The notes under the pieces were generated by a model, which saw nothing but the letters and a program-made list of their open reading frames with translations, did no database searches and had not been told where the DNA came from. A stretch of DNA of 64,000 nucleotides from Verrucomicrobiota bacterium. Its GTDB lineage: Bacteria > Verrucomicrobiota > Verrucomicrobiia > Limisphaerales > UBA1319. Where the stretch lies: assembly GCA_022709905.1 (NCBI GenBank), contig JAKLHY010000018.1:45515-109514 (forward strand), in the 5' to 3' direction. Position numbers and translations under genes: made by a program. Numbering within the stretch: position 1 is the stretch's first letter; each line of letters begins with the position of its first letter. Shown piece by piece: positions 51,203 through 61,806 of the stretch.

Positions 51203-54200
51203 TCACTTGATGATCCGGGTATTGTAGGTCTTCAGGAAGGCCTGGTGTTCCGGAGTGTTGGGGTAATGTTCGGTTGGCGGATAGGGATACCGGCTCATGC
51301 CTCGAAAAGGCAAGGGCTCGAGGGTGTCGGGTGTGGCCGTATAGAGGTCCATGTCTTTACAGTAAGCATGCGAGATCAACACGAAGCTTCGGCTCGCATC
51401 GGGACTCACCGCGGGCAGACTCGAGGCGTCAAAACGCAGGGCGATTTCATCCCCGGGCCCTACCAGGACGTATTGATCGTCAAATTGTTCAAGGAGCGTT
51501 TTCACCGGGCCATAACGCGTATAGGCGCCTCGCAAGACGTGGAAGGGCGCGGTCGCGTCCGACAGGGCGTAGTCGTAAATCAAGGGTAGCCGTCCATCGG
51601 GCGAGTATTCACGGGCAAAACCGACCCGGCGCAAGTCGGCCGAGAGGAGGGGGACCGATCGGATGCGAACGGACTGTCGGCCGACGTGGTTTGCGAGGAA
51701 GATCTGATCGAAGAACACCTCGAGGTTGGAGGTCAAGCGCAGGCGGCATCGGGCTCCGGTCAAATGTCCGGTCAGGTCTACTGTCATGGTCCGATCCATG
51801 CCGCCAGGAACACCCGCGTCGGCAACAAGGGTTTTCCAGGAACCATCGGACTGCTGGCGATCGATCCGCAAAGGTTCCCACTTGACCTGCGATTGCGCCG
51901 CCGCATAGACCGTTTGCGAATACGGATACTCGATGTAACCCCGGATGAACAGAAAGACCGGTTGTTGGGCATCGATCCCTGCCAGTTGATCGCCAAAGTC
52001 CATCTCGAGCGTATGCGGCCTGCAATAGCCGAAATACCGACGGTCCAACGGAGGCTCGTAAGCATAGCGGCGATCCACCTTGAGGAGATGCTCGGTGCAG
52101 TCACGGCAATCCGGATCCGTGGCGCGCAGGGGGAAGATCGGGTGGCTGAGCACGATCAAATCGTGCGTGGCCGCGGGACCGTTCACCGCCAATCGTTCAT
52201 CGGGAAAAACCTGGTGGGTTTTGGGGTGATCGATGGCGAGCAATTCAAGACGGTCGACATACGCGGTTTCCTCCATCGGTTCGGTAATGCGGAGATCGTA
52301 AATGCCGCCTTGAGGACGCAGTTGATCGGGTTCGATCTTGATATGTTCAAGCACTTGAGGCGGGGCGGATTCTCCCGGGCCTGCGTAGTATCCGAGCCCC
52401 CCAACTCCGGCAAAATCGGTGATGAACTCGAACCGCTGGCCGTTCCATGCGAACAGGACGGGGCAACTCGAGATTTTTCGCTGAAGTTCGGCGATCTTGT
52501 GGTTCTCGCCCGCGCCAAGCCCGATCTCCACCTGGGCCACACCATCGGGCCATTGGATCCGCAAGAAATCGGCCTTCGAGGCGCCGCCCATGCCGATGAC
52601 AATGGGAAGCGAAGATTGGCTTGAGCTGCCGGTTTGGCCATAATGGAAGAGGGTTTGCTCAAACAATCCGGCGCGGGTCAGCAGCTTGACCCCAAAACCG
52701 TTGGCCGGGCTTCGCGTGCGTCCGTCGCGTCCTCGCATCCCGGTCGGTTGAACAACCATCGCCGTCAAAGCCGGATTCTGAATCCCTGGATACAGGCGAA
52801 GAATCGGATCCACACTCCAACAAATCAAATCGGGAATGCGGTCTTGGGTGAGATCGAACCACTCGGCCCCGGCAATGGCCTGCGAATCCGCCGGCCAGAC
52901 TTCCGCGTGCATCGTGAACCGGCCGCCGCCCCTGTTCAGTAACAGCACGGGGTTCTTCCCAAAAAGCACAAGGTCCAAATCTCCATCCCAATCGGCATCT
53001 GCGATGCGCAATCCAAGCCATGGCCCCCGGGAGGACGCCGCGCGAGCGCATTCCTCAAATGCGGCGAGTGTGTCGAAGCCTCCACGACCATCGCCCGCAT
53101 AAAACTGCAAGCGGATCGGATCGCCGCCCAGCAGAATCAGATCGAGTTCTCCATCGCCGTTGAAATCCTGAAGCGCCCCCCCCCGATCGCCCCTCATTTC
53201 GGGGAGGCCTTCTGCGGCGTGGAAACGGCCTCCAAGGTCATTCAAGAAGACTTTTGTCGCCCCCCCTTCCTGTAAGAACACCACGTCGGCGTCCCGGTCG
53301 TTGTCCAAGTCTCCGAGCAAAACCAGCGTCGAACGGTCGCCGGGGGATAACAGACCGGCCTGTTGGGTGATATTGGAGAAGGATCCGTCGCCATTGTTGT
53401 TCAACAGCAGGCTGCCGGTCGAAGTCGGGGATTGGCCGGCGCCGTCATTGCACACCAGAATATCGAGATCCGCATCGTGGTCGGCATCGAAAAAAACAGC
53501 CGATCTCGGATGGATCGCGATTGAGCCGACGTTCAATTGCGGTGTGACCTCGGCAAAAGGAGCGTTGCTTTGGCCCTGGAAAAGGCGGAGGCCGTCGGCG
53601 CAGACTGCCAGAATGTCGGGTTGGTTATCGTTGTCAAAATCACCGATCGCACAGCTCACAGCCTGGGTAACGGTGTTTAAACCGAAGCCCGATGTGGCGT
53701 CGATCCAGGTTCCGTTGGTGTTTGATAGGAGGAGAGTGAGAGCGCCCGATTTGGCTGGAGCGCTGGATGTCACCACAAGATCGGCCAGACCGTCGCCATT
53801 CAGATCTCCGGCGGCAATCCCCCCGGGACTGGAAAGCCTGGCTGCCGCGGATTCCGAGCCTCTGCCGGAAGGAGAGGCGACTTGGCCCGTGAAAAGCACT
53901 TGGGCCGGACCCGACCGATAAGAAGACGGTGCGTCGGGAGACGATTGGGATTGCGAAGGCAGGGGCAGGGTCAGGGCGAGATCGCCCATCTGATTGTATT
54001 GAGGCAGTTCAATGGATTCACCCAGCGGGCTTTCACGCAGGGACTTGAACTTCTCCATATATTCCCGGGCTTTGTCTGTTTCCCCTTTTCGGAGGGCTGA
54101 TTGATAGAGTTGATAATAGGCGCTGTAGAGATTGGGACGATATCGGATCGCGCTGAGGAGATTGGATTCCCCGGGTTGGCCGATGCGCAGTTTGCAGAGG

Positions 54201-54655
54201 CCCAGCAGGTAGTGCGCCGCTCCATCTTCCGGCCGCGCCTGAACCACCGATTCCAGGCACACGATCGCTTCTTCAGCCTGGCCCAGATGTTGGAGAATGA
54301 TGCTCTTGAAATAGAGCGCCCGGAGATTATGGGCGTCCTTCGCCAGGATTTCGTTCAGCAGCTGGGTTGCCCGTTCCATGTCCTGGGTTTCCTTGCGCCC
54401 GCGATTGAATAACGCAATCGCCAGATTGATCCTGGCCTCGTCCAGTTCGGGGGCGGCCTTTACAGCCTCCTCAAAGGCCTGGACGGCCTGGCTGTATTCG
54501 TATTGGCCCATCAAACTGACCCCGCGATTCATGGCCTCAACGACCTGCGGGGAAATCGAGCTTTCCGGCGTTTTCAGCCGACAACCGGCTCCCACGGCCA
54601 GGAGCATCAGACCGCAGAGAACGCCCCGTAAAACACTCCGTGTCATGATCGCCAT
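51203..54655 (-). CDS. TPR / FG-GAP / ASPIC giant lipoprotein with a novel C-terminal region
   Basis: A 1150-aa lipoprotein (ATG 54655, 6 bases after the previous stop; ATG 54646 is an alternative). The leader ends in a lipobox (LMLLAVGAGCRLK). TPRs occupy about 35-220 (YSQAVQAFEEAVKAAPELDE, HYLLGLCKLRIG). FG-GAP repeats (about 250-620, DLNGDGLADLVV, DFNGDGELDLILL) are followed by an ASPIC-like segment (about 640-730). The last 400 residues (from CPVLFAWNGQRFEFITDFAG) are a distinct region with several Cys (CRDCTEH, FGYCRP) that I cannot assign. It is likely in one transcript with the ASPIC lipoprotein upstream. The TPR part suggests protein partners; role unknown. Confidence 0.78.
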   Translation of the reverse strand: MAIMTRSVLRGVLCGLMLLAVGAGCRLKTPESSISPQVVEAMNRGVSLMGQYEYSQAVQAFEEAVKAAPELDEARINLAIALFNRGRKETQDMERATQLLNEILAKDAHNLRALYFKSIILQHLGQAEEAIVCLESVVQARPEDGAAHYLLGLCKLRIGQPGESNLLSAIRYRPNLYSAYYQLYQSALRKGETDKAREYMEKFKSLRESPLGESIELPQYNQMGDLALTLPLPSQSQSSPDAPSSYRSGPAQVLFTGQVASPSGRGSESAAARLSSPGGIAAGDLNGDGLADLVVTSSAPAKSGALTLLLSNTNGTWIDATSGFGLNTVTQAVSCAIGDFDNDNQPDILAVCADGLRLFQGQSNAPFAEVTPQLNVGSIAIHPRSAVFFDADHDADLDILVCNDGAGQSPTSTGSLLLNNNGDGSFSNITQQAGLLSPGDRSTLVLLGDLDNDRDADVVFLQEGGATKVFLNDLGGRFHAAEGLPEMRGDRGGALQDFNGDGELDLILLGGDPIRLQFYAGDGRGGFDTLAAFEECARAASSRGPWLGLRIADADWDGDLDLVLFGKNPVLLLNRGGGRFTMHAEVWPADSQAIAGAEWFDLTQDRIPDLICWSVDPILRLYPGIQNPALTAMVVQPTGMRGRDGRTRSPANGFGVKLLTRAGLFEQTLFHYGQTGSSSQSSLPIVIGMGGASKADFLRIQWPDGVAQVEIGLGAGENHKIAELQRKISSCPVLFAWNGQRFEFITDFAGVGGLGYYAGPGESAPPQVLEHIKIEPDQLRPQGGIYDLRITEPMEETAYVDRLELLAIDHPKTHQVFPDERLAVNGPAATHDLIVLSHPIFPLRATDPDCRDCTEHLLKVDRRYAYEPPLDRRYFGYCRPHTLEMDFGDQLAGIDAQQPVFLFIRGYIEYPYSQTVYAAAQSQVKWEPLRIDRQQSDGSWKTLVADAGVPGGMDRTMTVDLTGHLTGARCRLRLTSNLEVFFDQIFLANHVGRQSVRIRSVPLLSADLRRVGFAREYSPDGRLPLIYDYALSDATAPFHVLRGAYTRYGPVKTLLEQFDDQYVLVGPGDEIALRFDASSLPAVSPDASRSFVLISHAYCKDMDLYTATPDTLEPLPFRGMSRYPYPPTEHYPNTPEHQAFLKTYNTRIIK

Positions 54656-54660
54656 AATTT

Positions 54661-56406
54661 TCACAATTGTCGGGGTTCTTCCAGTCGCAGAATTCGATCC
54701 ACCCCCGTTTGGGTGAGCTCCTGGGTTTGGCCACTGGGCCACAGGACCCTTATGCGGCTAATGACAGCATTTGTCCCCAGACCGAAGTGCAGCCTGGGAT
54801 CCTGCTGGAATACATAACTGGTCGGGCATCGGGCCTGGGCAACCCAGGTCCTCGTTCCCGCAGTCACTTCAACACGAGCGCCAAAACCGTCCCGATTGCC
54901 GCGCGTGCCCACGAGTTGCAGTTTAAGCCAATGATGAAGCGTTTCCCCCCTGTTCTGCAACAGAACAGCCGGGCCGCCCAGTGTGGTGATCAACAAATCC
55001 ATGCGGCCGTCATTGTTGAAATCGAGGGCGCCACTGCCCCGTCCGTTGAGGCGCCGCTGAAAGAACGTTCCCGCAAATTTGCTGATGTTTACAAAGTTTC
55101 CCTGACCCTCATTTGCCAGCAACAGGCTCGGGGATCCTGCCATGCTGTGCGGATCGCCATTGGCAATGAACACGTCCAGATCCCCGTCGTTTTCGATGTC
55201 AAGCAGGTTGCCTCCCCAACCGACGTATTCGCTCGAGACCTGCAGAATTCCCGCATCCGTGATATGATCCGTGAACACTCCCTGAGGGGAGTTCAGGTAA
55301 AGCGAAGCATTGCCAAACCGGGTGACCAGCATGTCCGGCAGCCCGTCTCCGTTGATATCCCCGATCGCGGCGCCCATGGTTCCAGCGGCCCTGCCAAATT
55401 GGTCAAAGGCCACTCCGCACTGCATGGCGACATCCTGAAAATGCCCCTGGCCATCGTTTGCCAGAAGCAAGTTCGGTGTCGCGTCGTTCGATACATATAA
55501 ATCCTCGTCGCCATCCACGTCATAATCGAAGGTCGTCACCGACATCCCCCGATGCCCCGGAATCCGGATGCCAATGCGTTCGCCGATTTCCTCAAAGGTC
55601 CCATTGCCCCGGTTGTGATAAAACAGGTTCGTCTCCGGCGGATACGACAACGGGCCAGGGTAGGGGACCTGTGTTCCCGGCGGTGATTTGACCGCCGGAT
55701 CGTAGACCAGGTAGTTCGCAACGAAGAGATCCAGATGACCATCCCGGTCGGCGTCCAAGAAGGTTGCCGAAATACCCGCCTGCTTCGACATCAACCCCGC
55801 CTCTGTCGTCACATCCTTAAACGTCCCGTCGCCCTGGTTCTGATAAAGAATCAGCCCCCCGAAGTTCACGACCAGCAGATCGGTGTCGCCATCGTTGTCG
55901 TAGTCCGCCGCTGCCGCGGTTGTCCCAAAACCATGACCGGCGACTCCCGCACGCTCTGTGGCATCTTCGAAGGTCCCATTCCCCCGGTTGCGATACAGAC
56001 GGTTGGGCCACCGCGGGGTTTCAGCAGAAGCATCGGACAGCACAGGAGCCGGTCCCGAGTTGACCAGGTAAACATCGATAAAACCATCCCCGTCGTAATC
56101 CAGACAGGCGCCTCCGGCCCCGTCCGATTCCATGATGTTGTCCAGCTTTCCGTCGGCCAGTTGATGCTTAAAATCCAGGCCGGCCGCTGTGGCTTCTGTG
56201 AATTGAGGCCAGACTGCGGTTGATTGATCCACATTCCGAGGTTGGAGGGTGCCCCCGTCGCTTGACGTTGAACGCGGAGACGGACCACAACCTGCCAGAA
56301 AAACCAGCGCCACACTCATGCCCGCCACCAGGCTTTTGATACCAAAGCCGGTTCCCGGAAACGCGTGATGCGCCGGCCGCGGCCTGCATATGCGGTGGTT
56401 GTTCAT
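54661..56406 (-). CDS. FG-GAP/ASPIC-UnbV (CRTAC1-like) lipoprotein
   Basis: A 581-aa protein with a lipoprotein signal (VAGMSVALVFLAGCGPSP; lipobox LAGC near residue 40), a single propeller of FG-GAP repeats (DYDGDGFIDVYLV, DYDNDGDTDLLVV, DADRDGHLDLFVA, DYDVDGDEDLYVS) and a C-terminal ASPIC/UnbV domain (TRGNRDGFGARVEV, RIRVLWPSGQTQEL). Six bases separate its stop from the next gene, so translation is probably coupled. An 18-bp palindrome lies about 150 bases upstream of its start. The layout is closest to the protein at 48312-49943, so the two probably arose by duplication. Ligand unknown. Confidence 0.82.
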   Translation of the reverse strand: MNNHRICRPRPAHHAFPGTGFGIKSLVAGMSVALVFLAGCGPSPRSTSSDGGTLQPRNVDQSTAVWPQFTEATAAGLDFKHQLADGKLDNIMESDGAGGACLDYDGDGFIDVYLVNSGPAPVLSDASAETPRWPNRLYRNRGNGTFEDATERAGVAGHGFGTTAAAADYDNDGDTDLLVVNFGGLILYQNQGDGTFKDVTTEAGLMSKQAGISATFLDADRDGHLDLFVANYLVYDPAVKSPPGTQVPYPGPLSYPPETNLFYHNRGNGTFEEIGERIGIRIPGHRGMSVTTFDYDVDGDEDLYVSNDATPNLLLANDGQGHFQDVAMQCGVAFDQFGRAAGTMGAAIGDINGDGLPDMLVTRFGNASLYLNSPQGVFTDHITDAGILQVSSEYVGWGGNLLDIENDGDLDVFIANGDPHSMAGSPSLLLANEGQGNFVNISKFAGTFFQRRLNGRGSGALDFNNDGRMDLLITTLGGPAVLLQNRGETLHHWLKLQLVGTRGNRDGFGARVEVTAGTRTWVAQARCPTSYVFQQDPRLHFGLGTNAVISRIRVLWPSGQTQELTQTGVDRILRLEEPRQL

Positions 56407-56558
56407 GAACCCTCGAATGATTGCGTTTTCTTATAAGGAAGACCAAAGCCGCCGCGCAAGCGGAAAGCGGCAATATCGCAACCTCCAATCGAGATCTGTT
56501 TTTATGATTCGAAGAGACCTGGGGCATCGGGAGCTGTGGGCATACGAAGAACCCTTGG

Positions 56559-56576
56559 GTGTTGCAGGTGCAACAC
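56559..56576. promoter_or_regulatory. 18-bp palindrome, possible operator
   Basis: GTGTTGCA-GG-TGCAACAC: perfect 8-bp arms around 2 bases, in the 221-base gap between the prepilin gene and the ASPIC lipoprotein gene (both minus strand). The size and symmetry suit a dimeric regulator. No T-run follows, so it is not a terminator. Function inferred from symmetry only. Confidence 0.35.
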
Positions 56577-56627
56577 GAAATTGGCTGTTCGGTTGCCGCA
56601 CCTGTGACCTTGCCGATTGGCGTCACA

Positions 56628-57512
56628 CTAATTCTTCAGCACGCTGGAGCGTTCCTGCATCCACAGGACATCCGGATTATTGGGGGAACTGACGTTGAGG
56701 GGAAGGTCCTGGCCTTTTTTCAGGGTTGGATAGGTTCGGGGATCGAGCCATTTCTTGATCTCGGCATGGCCGTCGGCGAATGAAAAGCCGGCAGCCCGAT
56801 TGTGGTAACTGGCCGGATAATCGACGATCATGGCGGCGGCACCGCGTTTTTTAAGATCCGTCTGGAACAGGCCATCGTTGATACTGTCCTCTCTCTCGTC
56901 GAGAAACACCCAGGCGTTGGCGTGTCCGAGAGCGCTTAAGTCGGAGACCTTTTTGAATATGCGGTAGGTGTCCTGGCCGACCGCGACGCTTCCGATGTAG
57001 TTCATCCACATGTTGGCTGAGACGCTGCGAACTCGAGGCAGGGTTTGGTTGCCGAACTTCGCCATGCTTTTATCGGCCGGGCACCGGTAGACGCCGGGGG
57101 ATTTCAGATAAGGGCCGATCTGGGCGTATCGGGGATCCAGAAGGTTGAGCAGGTTGGTGTTATCTCGGTTATTGGCGGTAAAATCGAGCCACCCGGAGAC
57201 CCATTGGTCCGATGCCGCCGAGCTGCCTCCATTGACGCCAGGCATGGCATCGTTGTGGTCGTCGGCGTAGAGGATCCAGGCAAGCTGCAGTTGTTTAAGG
57301 TTGTTGATGCAGAAGATTCCTTGGGCTTTGGTTTTGGATTTTGCCAGAGCTGGCAGCAGCATGCCCGCCAGGATGGCAATGATGGCAATGACAACAAGCA
57401 GCTCGATGAGCGTAAATCCGGATCGGGAGCGCCGGAGAGAGGTCTTCGGCTGTCTGATTTGATGGGCGAAAGAAATGGAATTCATTTCGATGGTCGATTG
57501 TTGGCCGCGCAT
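56628..57512 (-). CDS. Prepilin-type protein with H-X9-DG motif
   Basis: A 294-aa pseudopilin-like protein. A short basic leader (LRRSRSG) is followed by the type IV prepilin cleavage motif and hydrophobic helix ([20 protein letters not shown], residues about 32-51), then [20 protein letters not shown]. Near the C-terminus [15 protein letters not shown] has the H-X9-DG pattern of this large family in Verrucomicrobiota, Planctomycetota and Lentisphaerota. Members are present in many copies per genome and their role is not established; they are probably processed by prepilin peptidase and sit in the envelope. The start is ATG 57512 or, with a shorter leader, ATG 57485. No pilus or type II secretion genes are adjacent. 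Confidence 0.88.
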   Translation of the reverse strand: MRGQQSTIEMNSISFAHQIRQPKTSLRRSRSGFTLIELLVVIAIIAILAGMLLPALAKSKTKAQGIFCINNLKQLQLAWILYADDHNDAMPGVNGGSSAASDQWVSGWLDFTANNRDNTNLLNLLDPRYAQIGPYLKSPGVYRCPADKSMAKFGNQTLPRVRSVSANMWMNYIGSVAVGQDTYRIFKKVSDLSALGHANAWVFLDEREDSINDGLFQTDLKKRGAAAMIVDYPASYHNRAAGFSFADGHAEIKKWLDPRTYPTLKKGQDLPLNVSSPNNPDVLWMQERSSVLKN

Positions 57513-57667
57513 CTGGAACAGGCCGGATTCCGCGAAAACCGGCTTGTCATTTGCTTGACCCGCTGTTTAAAAAACTAAGAGCCCTAATAGTGTTGTCAAG
57601 CGTGTTTTGGGCTGGCTTTGATGCATCTGAAATCGCCACGGGCCAAGGCGCGGCGCCGACCGCCCTG

Positions 57668-59026
57668 CTAAAGGCTCCAGCCCTGGCGATAATCGCGGCG
57701 CAGGAACCGGTTGGCCTCCTCGCAATTTGTAAAACGCAGATTGGCGCTGTCCCATCGGAGGTTTTTGTGGGTGAGCTCCTCTCGCAGGCTGGCTCGCAGC
57801 GCGATGTTGCCCAGGAGAACGGCTTCGGCCAGGGGACCGGCCCATTCAAAGTTGGATCCAGGTTTTTCTCCGCCTTTGATGGCGTGAATCCATTCCTGGT
57901 GATGGCCTGGGGAGCGTTTGAGGGTCTTGGGGGGCTCGGGAAAATCTCGGGCCTTGGATTCAGGAATCAGACGGCTGCCAAAGATGACGCCTTTGTCGCC
58001 GATCAACAATCGCCCGTTGGATCCGAGTTCGCGACCTTCCTCCAGCTCATCGGGGCGGGTTGGTTTCAATCCGCCATCGTACCAGTGCAGCGTAAGGGGG
58101 GGCATATCTCCTCTGGCAGGAAACTGGTAACGCACGATGGAAGCCAGGGGATAAGTTTCCTCGTTGAACCGGCTCGATGTGGCCTGAACGCTGGAGGGCG
58201 GCCCCAGTTTCAAGGCGCGGAATACGGGATCAAAGGAATGACAGCCAATATCGCCCAACGCGCCGGTGCCGAAATCCCACCAGCCGCGCCATCGGAAGGG
58301 GGCGTAAATCGAGTGATACGGACGCGACGGAGCGGGCCCAATCCACAGGTCCCAATCCAGCTGGTCGGGGATGGATGGGGTCTCCCGGGGGCGATCCACC
58401 CCCTGAGGCCAGTATTCCTTGAACAAGCCGTTGGAAGGCCGGTCGGTCCAAATGTGAACCTCGCGCACCGGGCCGATGGCTCCAGCCCCAACGAACTCAC
58501 ACAGCCGGCGGGTGTCCTCGGAGGCTTGACCCTGATTGCCCATTTGAGTCGCCAGACCGGATTTGCGTGTGGCTTCGGCCACCTGGCGCGCCTCCCAAAC
58601 CGAATGCGTCAACGGTTTTTCACAGTAAACCGGTTTGCCCAGCTTCAGAGCCATCAGGGTGGCGAAGGCGTGCACGTGATCCGGTGTGGCGACGACGACC
58701 GCATCAATATCCTTTTGTTCCTCGAGCATCTTGCGGTAGTCCTTGTGACGTTTGGCCTGAGGAAATCGTTTGAAGGTTCCCGCCGCGTGGTTCCAGTCGA
58801 CATCGCACAGCGCCACGATGTTCTGGCTGGAAAGGCTGTTGAGATCGGACGCGCCTTGTCCGCCCACACCGATGCCTGCCAAATTGATCCGTTCGCTCGC
58901 AGGATTGGCCCCGTTGAGGCCAAGAACATGACCGGGGATGACTGAGAGACCCGCGGTGATTGCGGCGCCGCGAGCCAGGAAACCGCGTCGATTGAGTGTG
59001 AGAGAAGGACTGGGCTTTCTATTCAT
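57668..59026 (-). CDS. Tat-exported Gfo/Idh/MocA-family oxidoreductase
   Basis: A 452-aa dehydrogenase. ATG 59026 is chosen because a twin-arginine signal follows (NRRGFLARGAAITAGLSVI). The Rossmann domain begins with LAGIGVGGQG (about 52-61), and the family motif CEKPLTHSVWEA (EKP, about residue 130) and HSFDPVF in the C-terminal domain are present. Gfo/Idh/MocA enzymes use NAD(P) to oxidise or reduce sugars and related compounds; Tat export implies cofactor binding before secretion, a common form in PVC bacteria. Substrate unknown. It lies 62 bases after rtcB on the same strand, with no obvious functional link. Confidence 0.88.
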   Translation of the reverse strand: MNRKPSPSLTLNRRGFLARGAAITAGLSVIPGHVLGLNGANPASERINLAGIGVGGQGASDLNSLSSQNIVALCDVDWNHAAGTFKRFPQAKRHKDYRKMLEEQKDIDAVVVATPDHVHAFATLMALKLGKPVYCEKPLTHSVWEARQVAEATRKSGLATQMGNQGQASEDTRRLCEFVGAGAIGPVREVHIWTDRPSNGLFKEYWPQGVDRPRETPSIPDQLDWDLWIGPAPSRPYHSIYAPFRWRGWWDFGTGALGDIGCHSFDPVFRALKLGPPSSVQATSSRFNEETYPLASIVRYQFPARGDMPPLTLHWYDGGLKPTRPDELEEGRELGSNGRLLIGDKGVIFGSRLIPESKARDFPEPPKTLKRSPGHHQEWIHAIKGGEKPGSNFEWAGPLAEAVLLGNIALRASLREELTHKNLRWDSANLRFTNCEEANRFLRRDYRQGWSL

Positions 59027-59088
59027 AATCTGGTTGTCATGGTTTCTTATACTGACGTTTTTCAGGGAGAAGGCATTCGGAGAAATGA

Positions 59089-60540
59089 TTATCCTTTGAT
59101 GCATCCCAAAGGTTTCAAGCGGGCAACCCGGCGCGAAATTCCCGCGCACGCGCAGGTGTCGACGACCTCGGAGACGTCTTTGTAGGCCTCGGAGATCTCC
59201 TCGTCCAGGGTGCGGCGGCTTTGACCGCGCACAATCACACCGCTTTGGGCCAGTTCACGGACGATATCGCGTCCCTGGGCGGCCTCCTTGGCCTTGACCC
59301 GGCTCAGGGCGCGGCCCGCGCCGTGGCAGCTGCTGCCGAAGGTGTCCCGCATGGCCTGCGCGGTGCCGATCAAAACATAGGAGCAACGGCCCATATCGCC
59401 CGGGATCAGGACGGGCTGGCCGATCGGACGGTACCGGACAGGCAGATCCTCGCTCTCGGGAGCAAAAGCGCGAGTCGCGCCTTTCCGATGCACGCAGACC
59501 TGTTGTTGCCGGCCATCAACATCGTGGCTTTCGATTTTGGCAATGTTATGCGCCACTTCATAGACGGTTCGCAGCCCGATCTCCTCGGAGGTCATCCCCA
59601 GGCCGCGTTGCAGAGTCTGACGGCATTGATGGACGATGACTTCACGGTTCGCAAAGGCGTAATTGACCGCGCAGCGCATGGCGCCCAGATAGGCGTGGCC
59701 TTCTTCGGAGCGAATCGGGGCACACGCCAGCTGGCGATCCGGCAGTTCAATCTGATACTTGCGAGCCGCGCGATCCATCAATCCCAGATAATCATCGCAA
59801 ACCTGATATCCAAACCCTCTCGAACCACAGTGAATCATCACCGTGATCTGGCCCGGAAAAAGTCCCAACACCTCAGCGGCCGTTTTGTCGAATATTTCGT
59901 CGACCTGTCCGATCTCCAGAAAATGGTTTCCCGATCCAAGCGTTCCCAATTGCTCCAGGCCGCGTTGCCAGGCGCGTTCCGAGATTTTGTCCGGCAGGGC
60001 TCCCGCCATGCAACCCTGTTCCTCGATGAACTCCAGATCGGAGCTCTCGCCCTGCCCGTGTTTGACCGCCCAGCCGGCGCCTTCCACCACCACCCGCCTG
60101 AGTTCGCCCGGAGAAACGCGCAAGGCGCCCGAAGCCCCCACCCCCGTCGGTATCGTGCGAAACAGAGAATCAATCAGTTCAGGAAGCTTGGACGCTATCC
60201 GGTCAAACGTCAGGTTCGAGGCGAGCATGCGCACGCCGCAGTTGATGTCATACCCGACGCCGCCCGGTGAAATAATCCCTCGGTCGAGGTCAAACGCCGC
60301 GACCCCGCCAATCGGGAATCCATAGCCCCAGTGAATATCCGGCATGGCCAGGGATGCCTTGACGATGCCTGGCAAACACGCCACGTTCGCCGCCTGTTGG
60401 GGCGCATTGTCCGCCTGAACCGTGTCCACCATCTTCCGGCTGGCGTAGATCCGTGCCGGAACCCGCATCTTTCCCCGCGGAGGAATCTCCCAAAGGGCCT
60501 CGCCCACTTGTTGCAGCTCGAACTGAGGCATGGGCCCCAT
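59089..60540 (-). CDS. rtcB: RNA-splicing ligase RtcB
   Basis: A 483-aa GTP- and Mn-dependent RNA ligase that joins 2',3'-cyclic phosphate or 3'-phosphate ends to 5'-hydroxyl ends. The start is ATG 60540 (or 60531, MPQFELQQVG); TTG 60606 would overlap the archease gene. Signatures: MPDIHWGYGFPIGG, GGVGYDINCGVR (metal-binding Asp and Cys), GSGNHFLEIG, MIHCGSRGFG (metal His), and SSCHGAGRALSR, containing the His that is guanylylated. Length is typical. It is encoded 55 bases after archease, its known activator, and so works in tRNA or mRNA repair. All catalytic residues appear intact. Confidence 0.95.
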   Translation of the reverse strand: MGPMPQFELQQVGEALWEIPPRGKMRVPARIYASRKMVDTVQADNAPQQAANVACLPGIVKASLAMPDIHWGYGFPIGGVAAFDLDRGIISPGGVGYDINCGVRMLASNLTFDRIASKLPELIDSLFRTIPTGVGASGALRVSPGELRRVVVEGAGWAVKHGQGESSDLEFIEEQGCMAGALPDKISERAWQRGLEQLGTLGSGNHFLEIGQVDEIFDKTAAEVLGLFPGQITVMIHCGSRGFGYQVCDDYLGLMDRAARKYQIELPDRQLACAPIRSEEGHAYLGAMRCAVNYAFANREVIVHQCRQTLQRGLGMTSEEIGLRTVYEVAHNIAKIESHDVDGRQQQVCVHRKGATRAFAPESEDLPVRYRPIGQPVLIPGDMGRCSYVLIGTAQAMRDTFGSSCHGAGRALSRVKAKEAAQGRDIVRELAQSGVIVRGQSRRTLDEEISEAYKDVSEVVDTCACAGISRRVARLKPLGCIKG

Positions 60541-60595
60541 TCTGACCAGAAACCATCTGTCTGGCAATCCCGCATTCGGTCGAATCGCGCCTGCG

Positions 60596-61045
60596 TTAGA
60601 GATCAAACAGCACGCGCGCCTGCCAAATCTCCCCCGCCTTGACCACCTCCAGTTGGTGATAAGTCACCGCCTTGATCTCTGTGTGGATCACGTGCCGCTG
60701 TCCATCGATCTTCTCCCCACCAATCCGAGCCCGCAACAATCCGGTCTCAGGAAAGTCCACCTCAAATCGCCCGTACACCTCGTGGCGTGTGACGTGCAGA
60801 AAATTCAGCTCCGAAAGCCAATAAACCATGAGCGTGGACCAATCCGGTCCCGAGACTTCCACTGTTTGCCATTCCCTTGGCTGAATTGATTCCAGATCCG
60901 TGACGATGCGGAACATCCCCCAGGCTGCGTGTTCAAAAAGTTCCTGGGGACTGTCCCCTCGCACCTGGATGCCCACGTCAGCGGTGTGCTCGAAGACCTC
61001 CAGCCACCCGGGTTCCGATTGCGCGTTTTCCGGTCCTTCAGTCAT
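60596..61045 (-). CDS. Archease, RtcB activator
   Basis: A 149-aa protein starting at ATG 61045 (MTEGPENAQ; the frame extends to 61102 with less family-like sequence). It has the archease signatures FEHTADVGIQVRG near the N-terminus and EIKAVTYHQLEV near the C-terminus, where acidic residues bind the metal. Archease helps RtcB reach its guanylylated state and allows multiple turnovers. The gene lies directly upstream of rtcB on the same strand, the usual arrangement, so the pair is almost certainly an operon. Confidence 0.93.
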   Translation of the reverse strand: MTEGPENAQSEPGWLEVFEHTADVGIQVRGDSPQELFEHAAWGMFRIVTDLESIQPREWQTVEVSGPDWSTLMVYWLSELNFLHVTRHEVYGRFEVDFPETGLLRARIGGEKIDGQRHVIHTEIKAVTYHQLEVVKAGEIWQARVLFDL

Positions 61046-61747
<702 letters not shown>

Positions 61748-61806
61748 GGGCGGGAAAGAGGGTCTGAATTCAGAGGGAATGAACCAATCGAACTCAAGAA
61801 ATCTCA

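Noticed and set aside
57551..58945. Plus-strand frame of 464 codons
   Set aside because: Antisense to the Tat-exported Gfo/Idh/MocA gene; no recognisable motifs.
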